From assembly GCA_022036555.1 (NCBI GenBank), contig CM039137.1:5954319-6018318 (forward strand): a stretch of 64,000 nucleotides of DNA, read 5' to 3'. This DNA comes from Microstegium vimineum. Its lineage: Eukaryota; Streptophyta; Magnoliopsida; Poales; Poaceae. Below are positions 54,959 to 64,000 of the stretch, piece after piece (the first letter of the stretch is position 1; every line of letters begins with the position of its first letter). The notes beneath the pieces were generated by a model. It worked only from the letters and a program-made list of their open reading frames with translations. It was not told where the DNA came from and made no database searches. A program made the position numbers and the translations under genes.

Positions 54959-56490
54959 TGAAAGGACCAAGATGTCTCAAAGGAGGGGTGAATTGGGTTT
55001 TTTTCTAAATTTCTAAATAAGAATTAAGTCCTAACTCTAAAAGCTAACCACCTCTGGTGCCTAGCAAAGTGTTCTAGTGTTCTATAGCACAAAGACTACC
55101 AACATAGCATCATAACTACTCAAGTCTAATAATTCTATGAAAGAAAGTGCAAGAATTTAATTGCTTGAAAGTAATGTTCAAGGTAATGGAGTAGAAATGA
55201 CACGCTGATGCTTTGCTGAGGTATCGAGGAGTAGACACTCCCTCTAGTCCTTGTTGGAGTACCCGTGCAAGGGTATTGTTCAACCTTGATCCGCACAAGG
55301 ACTAAGTGAGTTGATTCTTCGCCACTCTGGCTCGGTGAATTGCCTACAAACGATCACAAGCGAGGATGAGTCATTCACAAGCTCCTTCGAATGGTCACCA
55401 AGCCTCCAATCACCATCGAACCATCGATGTCGATCACTAAGCGTAACAAGCACAAACTCTCACTTGACTCACACAAGCCTAATGAGATAGGTGGGTGCAC
55501 AATTGCTACTCTCTAGTCACTAATGAGGTGTCTAATCTCTGGATCAGCAAATCTCAAATCCTCACTACGATCCTTGCTCTCTCACATACCTCCAAGTGTA
55601 TCTCAGCTGATCAAATGAACAAAGAAGACAGAGAAGCAATGGGACCCATTGGAGACAAACTCTGTTGTTTAAGTGGTGACCGAATGTGACTGGTGGGTCG
55701 ATCGGACGTGTCCGGTCTCAGCCCAACGACTACTTGCGTTCAAACTGGTCGTAGTGACCAGACTCTGGTGAGCATCCAATCACCACTCACCAGACACGTC
55801 TGATCATGTTTCTCTAAAACCTCTCTGCATGGTGACCGAGTGATGTTGAGCGTCCGATCAGTACTGACCGGACGTGTCCGGGCACATTTTGACCACTCAT
55901 GAACCTCTCGACATAACGACCAAACATTGCCCTCATACGTGTCTGGTGCAGAGTCCTGTGCAACTATGAGTGAGATGAGTTCACCGTCACGTCCGGTGAC
56001 TCACGGGGGGTGCGTCCTGTGGCTAACCCTAGTCACCTTGTACTAACCGAACGCAACCGATGCCAGGTGCACCAGTGTTCGGTGCACATAGAACCCCTAA
56101 ACAGCTCCAAATCTAATTTTGTCAAGAACGAAAGTTGTTCCAACTGATCTTAAGGTCAACTTTACGCTACTTAGGGCTATGATTGATAAGTGTGCACTGC
56201 ACCTAAAACATTAGATTCATCTAAGTCAAGCTACTCGTTCATACCCCCTTAATAGTACAGTCAAAGAAAAAACAAAACACTGATCTACTCTAAGTGTCTC
56301 TTAACTCCAATGACACTTAGATCTAGATCATTCTAACTCATGTTATCACCTTTTGAAAACTGAAACAATAACCATCGCTAAGGGGCATGAAAATCATTAG
56401 TTGTTCAATCAATCATCGTTACTATGAGCTAACTCAATTTGTCTCTACAAAACACAGGTTAATCATAAGGCTAGGCTTAATGGGGTTTCA
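54959..56490 (-). mobile_element. Second SIRE/Maximus-type LTR, older
   Basis: Starts TGAAAGGACCAAGATG and shares landmarks with the LTR at 39324: the GAGG/GGGTGAATT stretch, AATAAGAATTAA, GCTGAGGTATCGAGGAGT, and CACTTAGAT/CCTAG repeats. It also carries CGGACGTGTCCGG motifs near 55705 and 55872. The 3' end is shorter (GGTTTCA, 56490). No matching target duplication is seen, so it is rearranged or eroded. Confidence 0.7.
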
Positions 56491-56524
56491 TGAAACCGTA
56501 TAAAATCCTCACTGAGAGCATTTC

Positions 56525-56640
56525 TTCGCCCTGATCATTTAGCTTATCAACCAGTTTATCAGCCACCGAAATAATATTTTTCTCTCACAACAAAACAGTA
56601 AAAAACAACATAAGTCGATTTCAGGCCACTTATTTTCATA
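56525..56640. mobile_element. Degenerate MITE-like segment
   Basis: Contains GCTTATCAACCAGTTTATCA and TTTTTCTCTCACAACAAAAC, resembling a common panicoid MITE. Ends unresolved. Confidence 0.35.
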
Positions 56641-56794
56641 GAATGCATGCTAAGTTTTTAGATTCCAAAATATTTAGATTCAGTATTGAATATTGAATGC
56701 CCGCACTCACTTAGTTTCATAGAATGTATGCTAAGTTTTTAGATTCCAAAATATTTAGATTCAGTATTAAATATTGAATACGCGAACTCAAATA
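56635..56794 (+). repeat. 80-bp tandem duplication
   Basis: TTTCATAGAATGCATGCTAA at 56635 repeats at 56715 with one change, followed by the same AGTTTTTAGATTCCAAAATA block. Confidence 0.85.
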
Positions 56795-56867
56795 TGAACG
56801 GATCTAAATCCCTATCAACAGATTCAGTTGGTCAAAAAGTATCCGGATCGTTTATCATTTTCACCTA

Positions 56868-57146
56868 CTCCCTCTGTCCCTAAATAACCATCTTTCTCAC
56901 TTCCCGCAAACAAACTTAAATTAATTTTAAAAATCTATTAATATTTATTATACATAATTGACATCATTAGATAAATCTTTTGGTCTAGTTTTTTAATAAA
57001 TTTATTTAGAGACAAAAATGTTACACATAAGTTATATAAATCTAATTAAAGTTATGATATAAAAATAAAAAAAGATAGTTAATAAGAGACCGAGGATAGT
57101 TGTCACACAAAAATAAAAAACAATTTTTAATAAGAGACGGAGGAAG
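56868..57146. mobile_element. Stowaway-type MITE, 279 bp
   Basis: Begins CTCCCTCTGTCCCTAAATAA after TA (56866-56867) and ends AAGAGACGGAGGAAG before TA. The right end appears twice (AATAAGAGACCGAGGATAG near 57082), indicating an end duplication. Confidence 0.8.
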
Positions 57147-57450
57147 TATACTCAATATGATCGGGAAGTATCCCTACCGTTTTCACCGTTCCGCTGATTA
57201 CACGCCGGGAGCCATATCATGGGAGATACTGAGCTGGGAGAGGGATGCATTGTACAAACGAGATAGCATCCTTTTTCTATGTTTTGCCTACTGATTTGCG
57301 GGACCGTTTTTGCGAATAATATGTTGATGCTCAGTGACCTAGATACAAAATCCATATATTTGGACGTACAATTGAATGCACAGGGGTCCTAGATACGAAA
57401 TCCATATAAAAGATGACAACAGCAGACAACCCAATGCTCGATGACGACCT

Positions 57451-60114
57451 TCACTTCCCACCAAGGCTTGGGAATTGAGCTTGATCTTCAATGGCCGGAG
57501 CAGCAGCTGCGCCACGATTGTATCCCCCTCCGTATCCACCTCTAAAACCACCACGCTCCCCACGGCCCCTTCCACGACCACGGCCACCATAGTACCTTTC
57601 TCCTTCAGCAGGTTTCAGGAACTCATTGATGCTCACCGACTGCACCCCAAGAATTCAACAATTATCATATCCGCAGAGTTTTTTTTTTTCAACTAAGGCC
57701 TTGTTTGGATGACATGTATCTACCTAAAACCACATGGGTTGGAGGTAGATACATGTACATCCAAACAAGGCCCAAACAAGGCCTAAGCATTAATCACAAA
57801 GCAACATAACATAATAACAAAAAACACAACTGACACTATCCTATGGGTCATTGTAGTAAGAATGCCCAGAATACTAAGAAGTCTCACATCACAGGATTAC
57901 AGTTTCAGAGCCAATTCAGTTTACAGTCCCTATAACTTAGTTTAATAATCATCACATCAGCACCCAGGTTTTTTTCCTAACTAAGCATTAATCAGAAAGC
58001 AACATAGCATAATAATCAAAAACAGCTTGGACCAGACAATTCAATGGGTCATTGCAGTAAGAGAATGTAAAACAGAATCAACACACCCAACGAAAAACCA
58101 AATGTATGCAGTTGTAGTGCAACCATATGTCAGCAACTATTTTGATTTCGAACTACAAAAAAAGAGAAAGGTATCCATACCTTCTTGGCACGCTCATCAC
58201 GGTCAGCACTTTCCTTCTTCTTATCCTTGTCAGAACCCTAAGAGAGCAAAAAAAAATATACATGAACACATGCAAAGCTCAGTAAAATTTAGGCATCAAA
58301 GCATTAAATACAAGGAAACTAACCAGCTTAATGAACACTTCATCATTTTCTTTCTTATTTGAAAGTGGCTGCAGAGACTGCAGATCCTTATCAACTTCAA
58401 CTTTCCTCTCTTCAGCCTTCAAAGCAAGTAGTGCTTTCCTCTTCTCCTCTCTTATTTTCTCAAATTCCTCTAGAGTCATTTCCTGCATAGCTGAATATTA
58501 GAAAAGTAGATCGATCTGCACCGATATCATACAAGAAAGGGCAAGGAAATAGCCTTTAGGCTTTAGCTTGTTTACAAAAAAGAGGTTAAGGTGGTACATA
58601 GCATTTTCCCCCTGAACAGGATACCTCAGGATCGGATAATGTGCTTAACAAACAGTAATAACAAGATAAAAGTTGGCTACCCCAAAGACATAACACAATA
58701 AAGACCAAGTTACTTGTCATTGTACTACGAAGTAGGAACTAGAACGGGTTAACAGAGTTCAAAATTTGACAGTTCTACCCTGAGCAATTCCTAGTCTTAG
58801 GCTCGAAACCAAGGGCATCAAACAAACATCACAACCCCCCCCCTCTTAGTCTACAATCGCACATATATCATCCAGTCTTATCACAGATGGGACATTAAAC
58901 ATTATAATTGAGCGAACACTGCCAATTATAGACATTAAATGGACTTAAAAGTGGCTAAAACCAAATAATCTGTTACCTTGTCCTCTTCATTTTCTTCCTC
59001 CTCATTTGCAGCAGCTTCTTTGTTATCTTTGTTCTCATCCGCTGCTGGGCCATCATTCTGCTCACCCTGTTTCTCAGCAACAGGAGCACCCTCCTCCACC
59101 TTCAGAGCTTCCTCTGTTTCCCTGGTCGCAGAGGATTCCATTAGTACAATTGACCTTCCATAGGCAGTCACAGAAATACTACAGTAAAAACAATACAGTA
59201 TAGTTTCCTTACTGGGCAAGAACCTCATCAGTGGCAGTCCCCCAGTTCCCACGTCCTGCACCATCACGCTTCATCTCATAGCCATGGCCAGTCCCACTGT
59301 GGCGCTCATAGTTTCTCCGTAGTGGCCTCTCAGAATCATCACCAAACTCACCATTACTATAACCACCACGTCTGCCTCCACTGCGGTGCGGGGGGCGAGG
59401 GTCTCTCTCCCTTTCACCTTCAGCTCCACCAGCTATAGCACCATCCCCCCCATAGCCCCCGCCACCATAACCTCCCTGGAAGCCATTAGCATTGTCACCA
59501 CTGAAATCACGGTTCTGGCCATAGCCGCGTCCACCTCTGCCACGGCCACGTTCACCACGGCCAAAGCCTCCACGAGCTGATGCACCACCAACGCGTGCAT
59601 CTCTCACTGAAACATGTACAATACAAAGAGTGCAGATGAATATTCGTGCTTTCAGGAAATGGAGGTAATAAAAAACTAATTGATATGAACTCAGGCCTGA
59701 AGGTAAAAATTCCACTTTGTAGCAGCAGAAACCTCGCAACTTTACAAGACACACCATCAAAGTTTTCAACTAGCATGATGCTTCCTCAAGGATGGATAGA
59801 AAATTCAGAAATATGCTCCAAACATCTCTGAAACGTTCGTGCTAGACGGAGCATTTCGAAAGCTGCAAGTAGCCCAAGTGCCGGGAGAGCCAGATCTAGC
59901 ACCCTGAACAATCACAACTCACCAGTCTGCGAGGGGGAGCGGGCTTGGTCGGGAACTTGGCGGCAACCGCAGGCTGGGCAGCCTTCCCAGCAGGCGCTGC
60001 GGCGGACTTCTTCGCCTCGGCTTTCTGAGCCGCCGCCGCCGCCGCGGCAATCAGCTGCGAGGGGTCGTCATTGTCGTCGGCGCCAAGGAGATCGAACATG
60101 TTGAGGGTAGCCAT
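57451..60114 (-). CDS. RGG-repeat RNA-binding protein, tandem copy 2
   Basis: Same six-exon structure as copy 1: 59923-60114, 59213-59606, 58977-59121, 58324-58482, 58181-58237, 57451-57639. The protein is nearly identical (FDLLGADDNDDPSQLIAA; HABP4 core RPLRRNYERHSGTG; SVSINEFLKPAEGERYYGG in exon 6), with one extra codon in exon 2 (YSNGEF). Exon 6 is in frame here, unlike copy 1. Exon 1 is one base shorter than in copy 1 (192 against 193 bp; seven against eight bases at the C-run near 59931-59938), so joining to exon 2 gives a TGA at about codon 65. Either copy would be intact apart from its single indel. A Tourist MITE sits in the last intron. Confidence 0.85.
57697..57783. mobile_element. 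Tourist-type MITE in the last intron of RGG copy 2
   Basis: An 87-bp palindromic element with ends GGCCTTGTTTGGATG and CAAACAAGGCC, flanked by TAA (57694-57696, 57784-57786). Copy 1 lacks it at the matching site (about 49120), proving insertion after the gene duplication. Confidence 0.9.
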
Positions 60115-60513
60115 GGCAGCGGCGGCGGGGGAGGATCCAGTTGGTCGCTAGGGTGGATATAAGCACTAGCAGCTTCGTCGGACGGATTGTGCCTCCATTA
60201 GAATAAAGGTGAAGGAGGGAAGCGGGGGAAGATGGTAGGGTTTTTTGGGCGGCGGCGGCGGCGAGGGGCTGGAGCGGGGAGTGAGTGTGACAAGGAGAAA
60301 CCCTAGCCGCAATCCTACGCGAGCTGATATCCTTTCGCCTCCGTGTCCGTTGCTGTTTTTTTTTTGTTTTTATGTTTTCTGCTCAGAAGCTCTCGAATTA
60401 CGGTAATAACCTTGAGCCTGAGAGGTAGGCCGCGCAGTTGATTTGAGCGAATTGGCGAGCCTGGGACCGAGGGGTATATATGGAATTTCTAGAATTGGTG
60501 GTTTTCGTGGTTA

Positions 60514-61265
60514 GACTATCTCAAAAGGGACGCGACCCTAAAGTCTTCGGTTTCCAACAGCCCACCCAAAAGAAATACTCGCATCCTGCCTGGCCGCTCC
60601 CCACCGGATTCCCCCACCGCCCCGTCATCCACGGCTCAAGCGCCGCATCCCCACCGCCGCAGGACGGAAGACTCGGACTTGGATCCCCGGCTGCTCCCCA
60701 CCGTCACATGACGGGAGACTCGGATCCCCGTCAGTCCACGGCTCCAATCGCTTTTCTCACCGCGGATTGGCTCCTGTTCGCGCCCTGTTCCCCACGGGCG
60801 ACCGCTCCCTGCGGCAAGATCCGCCGTTCCTCGCGGTAGAGCGCGCGGGAACCCCCAAGGAGCCTCGGCGACCCCTTCCGGCAGCAAGATCCGGCAAGCT
60901 TCTTCCCCTACGCGACCCCCCTCTCTCCCTCCGGCGTTCTTTGCGAGATCCGGCAAGCTCGCGTGACCAGGCCGGCCCCGCCCCCCCACGGTTTGAGAGC
61001 TCCGGCGAGCTCGCGTCGTCGAGCCTGCCCCGCCGCGGTCCCACCTGGCAGTGTCAGCCGCTCCACCTCGTTGTCTCCAACGGGCCCACCAATACTGGCA
61101 TCGGAGCTTTGCATCGAGGAGAGAGAAGAGGCAAATATGCCTTGCGGTTTTTTCAGCACCCAAAATGCATCTTATGATTGCTTGCTCTGTTGGAGGCCGG
61201 TTTTGGCACCTAAAAACAATGTGTGTGTTCTATTTTGCGTTTTGAGTGAGCTGTTGGAGACAGTC
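60514..61265. mobile_element. 752-bp PIF/Harbinger-like insertion upstream of RGG copy 2
   Basis: Absent from the paralogous position in copy 1 (about 52092-52103). Flanked by TTA on both sides (60511-60513, 61266-61268). Ends: GACTATCTCAAAAGGG and the reverse complement of GCTGTTGGAGACAGTC, a partial inverted match. A 3-bp TTA duplication fits PIF/Harbinger-type transposons. The GC-rich interior may be captured host sequence; no transposase was seen. Confidence 0.75.
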
Positions 61266-61329
61266 TTAGGTGAGGCGCTTGTGGGTTCGGGAATCTGACC
61301 AGGTACGAATTGAACGGACGTGATAGCTT

Positions 61330-61700
61330 CTAGACTTTTGCCACGTTTAGATTTAAAAAATTTATTTACTATATAAAGTAGTGTCGTTTCGTTTGTATTT
61401 GATAATTATTGTTCAATCATGAAATAATTATACTCAAAAAATTATCTCATAAATTACAGATAAATTGTGTAATTAATTATTTTTTACCTATATTTAATGT
61501 TTCATGCATATGTCCAAAAATTCGATGTGTATAAAGTTTTCGAATTTTAAAGTGATCTAAATATTTGTTTGATTGTTTGGATGCACATTTATCTTTTTAA
61601 AACCACATGTGATAAAGTCTATTTAAACTTATTTTCCCTCTAATACATTTCAATCCATATGGTTTGAGTTGGATACATGTGTATTTAAACAAAGCCGAAG
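61330..61700. mobile_element. Two abutting degenerate MITEs
   Basis: 61335-61562 resembles a widespread grass MITE (TTGATAATTATTGTTCAATC; GTCCAAAAATTCGATGTG). 61563-61700 resembles the Tourist family seen at 57697 (GTTTGGATGCACATTTATC; ATTTAAACAAAGCC). Target duplications are not clear. Confidence 0.5.
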
Positions 61701-62039
61701 GAAGAAATATATGGGGTTTTTCTCCCAGGGAAGACAAAGGACCTATTAGATGTGTCATGGGCGAGCTTGCCTAGTGCCAGCGTGGCTTCTAGGCGTTCGA
61801 TTTTCTACGCCTAGGGCGAGGATGGTTGCATGACGGTTAGCTTGCTTGGAAGGGCATAATCACGCCCAAAAGTATCTAATCTTTATCTTTATCAATATAT
61901 AATACACCGATAAAACTTTTCTACAGCCATACAATAAAATGTACCCAATAGTCATGCATACACTAAGTGTACCTAAAATTACCCCCATCAAAATGAAACA
62001 TTTCAAAATAAACACCCCAGATTAACTCTAACCTGTCCT

Positions 62040-62047
62040 TATATATA
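62040..62047 (+). promoter_or_regulatory. TATA box, sigma factor gene
   Basis: TATATATA lies about 550 bp upstream of the first in-frame ATG. It precedes a pyrimidine-rich, CATT-repeat leader, so it is a plausible core promoter. Confidence 0.5.
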
Positions 62048-62152
62048 CTCACTTGATCCAACGGTGGAAGTGCTCTGGATCTTCCCTCATCACTCATTCA
62101 TTCATTCATCCCATCCCCGCATCCCGCGCACGCGCCCCATCCCGCGCCCCGT

Positions 62153-62264
62153 CACGCTCCCGTACAATCAAAATCACAAAACAAAATAATAATAATAAAA
62201 AAAGTCGCCACGCTCCCGTACAATCAAAATCACAAAACAAAATAATAATAATAAAAAAAGTCGC
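62153..62264 (+). repeat. Perfect 56-bp tandem duplication in the leader
   Basis: Two identical 56-bp copies (62153-62208, 62209-62264) begin CACGCTCCCGTACAATCAAA and end AAAAAAAGTCGC. Confidence 0.95.
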
Positions 62265-62589
62265 CGCCGCCGGGAGCACGCGCTCCACCGCGACCTAGCT
62301 CCTACGCCCGCCCGCCAGCCAGCGCCGCACGCACGCCAGCAGCGCCGCGCCCGCCCGACCGCAGATCCGCGCCGCTCGCCCGCCAGCGCCGCCCGCCCGC
62401 GCCTCATCCTCATCCTTCCCCGCCGGCCACGCGCGCGCGCACGCCATCCGGGAGCTCGGGAACCACTCCGCGCCCGCGCTCGCCCCGTCGCCGCCGCCGT
62501 CTCTTCCACCCACGGACCCGGCTCCGGAGCTGGACTCGGAGTTCGAGTTCGAGTCCTCGCTCGAGGCCATCGTGCAGTTGCAGCGCTCC

Positions 62590-63848
62590 ATGCTCGAGAA
62601 GCAGTGGGAGCTCCCTTTCGAGGACGATGAGGAGGACGAGAGGCTTAGCAAGGCCACGGTGGTGGTGGCGCGGTCGGGCGTCTTGGCGCGCCACCGGCGG
62701 ATGAGCGGCCGGCGGCGGGGAGCTGCTGGCCGGAAGATCGTCACCATCAGCCCTGAGCTGATGCAGAGCCGGAACCGAATCTACCTCCGGGCACCGTCAG
62801 TAAGGACCTCCTCACGCACAAGCAGGTCATCCAGCTCTCCAGGAAGATCAAGGACGGCATCTGGCTTCAGCACCAAAGATCAAAGTGATGTTTCAATTCA
62901 TTTTCGAAATGCAATCCCATCAATTGCAACGTCATTAGCATTTGAATGTTGATATCGTATCTCCCAAAACCAGAGTGTTTGCATTGTTAATATAGCTGCA
63001 TATAACATCGAAAGAGTCAGAAATTGATACGCATATTTGTCACATCGTGAACCACTTATTAAAATGGTCTGAAATGTAAGCGAACAGTACAAGTTTTCAT
63101 AGTTTTTTTTTCGTGTAACATAATTGTGAATTTATGATAAAAGTTGCATGTTGAAGATTGTGTGTATCTAATGAATTCCAGCTCCTTATCTGATTCCCCA
63201 ATGTCCCCAATTTTGAGTTCAGGCTGAAGGAGAAACTGGGTAATGAGCCGTCATACAAGCAGCTGGCACAGTCACTGCGGATATCACCCCCTGAACTGCG
63301 GGCAAGAATGCGGGAGTCGTTTCTTGCGAGGGAGATGCTCACAATGAGCAACATCCGTTTGGTGATATCCATTGCCCAGAAGTATGATAACCTCGGTGTC
63401 AAGTTGGCAGACCTTATTCAGGTGATGACATAAGATGTGTCGATCAATTGAAATGTAGCTGGATGTTCCAGATGTTTCTTATACTGCAAACTACTGTACC
63501 TCAAATGTTGAAATGTAATGTGCTCATTCATGTTGCAGGGTGGTCTGATAGGACTACTCCGTGGGATCGAAAAGTTTGATGCCACAAGGGGAATTAGGAT
63601 TTCCACCTATGTGTATTGGTGGATTCGTCAGGTTAGAGCAGATTTTCTTGTCCTGCAGCAATTTGGACCTAATCAGATCATAGCTGAATTGAGCCTTCCA
63701 TTTATTATCTTATAACCAGGGGGTTTCAAGAGCATTGGCTGATAACTCGAAAACGTTCAGGCTCCCTACTTATTTGCATGAGAGGTTGATAGCAATTCGT
63801 GGTGCAAAGTATACGTTGGAAGATCAAGGAATTGCTCCGACAATAGAG
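62590..63848 (+). CDS. Plastid RNA polymerase sigma factor (sigma-70), 5' part
   Basis: Nuclear-encoded sigma factors direct the plastid-encoded RNA polymerase to chloroplast promoters. Exons: first to 62884, then 63223-63421, 63539-63631, 63720-63848; the gene continues off the right edge. Visible parts: an acidic N-terminus (EKQWELPFEDDEEDERLSKA), ISPELMQSRNRIYLR, EKLGNEPSYKQLAQSLRISP, and sigma region 2 (SNIRLVISIAQKYDNLGVKL, GGLIGLLRGIEKFDATRG, ISTYVYWWIRQ) leading to region 3 (RALADNSKTFRLPTYLHERL). In exon 1, after IYLR near 62790, one G is missing from a G-run: the other frame gives TVSKDLLTHKQVIQLSRKIK. No in-frame ATG lies between a TAG at 62296 and 62590, though the frame is open and transit-peptide-like (SSSSFPAGHARAHAIREL), so the true start may be further upstream. 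Regions 3-4 are outside the window. Confidence 0.85.
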
Positions 63849-64000
63849 GTAAGGAGGCTATACTGATGAAGTTTTGGCCACTTCTGTTCCAGCAAACCGC
63901 ATAGTATTTCAAGGTGCAATTTCCTGATTTATTATCTCAATGATATATGGCTCATTTTTAGTTATTTTCCTATTAATTTCCAACCTAAATAATAAGGGAT

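Noticed and set aside
60636..61298. ORFs of 95-175 codons in the 752-bp insert
   Set aside because: They lie wholly inside a transposon insertion shown by the empty site in RGG copy 1, and no domain was recognised.
62295..62747. 150-codon minus-strand ORF over sigma exon 1
   Set aside because: Antisense shadow of the sigma factor coding exon.
1..64000. tRNA, rRNA and CRISPR arrays
   Set aside because: Scanned by eye; no cloverleaf gene, rRNA segment or regularly spaced identical repeats with spacers were found.

Overview
The window is nuclear DNA from a grass, most likely a panicoid (sorghum/sugarcane/Miscanthus-like). The evidence is spliced GT-AG genes, a plastid sigma factor, grass-type Copia and Gypsy (Tat, Athila) retrotransposons, Stowaway and Tourist MITEs, and GC-rich first exons. 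There is no prokaryotic organisation. Species cannot be fixed from sequence alone.

1-28 kb is almost entirely transposable elements. From the left come 5' halves of minus-strand retroelements set end to end: a SIRE/Maximus-type Copia (gag plus LTR), a Tat-type Gypsy (gag-protease plus LTR), a GC-rich LTR-like block, an Athila-type Gypsy (gag start plus 5' LTR) and a small-LTR Copia (gag plus 5' LTR). This looks like serial nesting, with the matching halves beyond the left edge. Next is a repeat unit (A1/A2/B copies at 11.3-12.6, 12.6+24.7 and 27.0-27.8 kb). A 12-kb Tat-type Gypsy (12663-24676) interrupts it. That Gypsy has two LTRs of identical net length, a Mutator-like element nested in one LTR, and an antisense plant-mobile-domain ORF. 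A Copia gag follows.

28-35 kb is genic. A twelve-exon plus-strand gene (28.8-32.6 kb) encodes two tandem trypsin-like folds whose catalytic residues are mostly replaced. A smaller, convergent minus-strand gene (34.3-35.0 kb) looks like a related degenerate fold.

35-48 kb is decayed material. It holds Copia, CACTA-like and LINE remnants, a clean solo LTR with a GGTAC target duplication, and three relics of one NB-ARC (resistance-gene-like) family. The best relic is interrupted by a deleted Copia with a GAGAT target duplication.

48.8-61.3 kb holds a tandem duplication of an RGG-repeat RNA-binding protein gene (Stm1_N plus HABP4/SERBP1 family), both copies on the minus strand. The copies differ by insertions that can be dated against each other: a TAA-flanked Tourist MITE and a 752-bp TTA-flanked element, both only in the right copy. 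A second solo-like LTR and a Stowaway MITE lie between them. From 62 kb to the right edge is the 5' part of a plastid RNA polymerase sigma-70 factor, divergent from RGG copy 2.

Several otherwise intact genes are each broken by a single-base indel, usually in a homopolymer: RGG copy 1 exon 6, RGG copy 2 exon 1, the sigma factor exon 1, the trypsin-like gene exons 1 and 6, and the antisense transposon ORF. Assembly error should be excluded before any of these is called a pseudogene. I found no clear novel biological system. The best candidates for follow-up are the double pseudo-protease gene and the antisense plant-mobile-domain ORF in the Gypsy.
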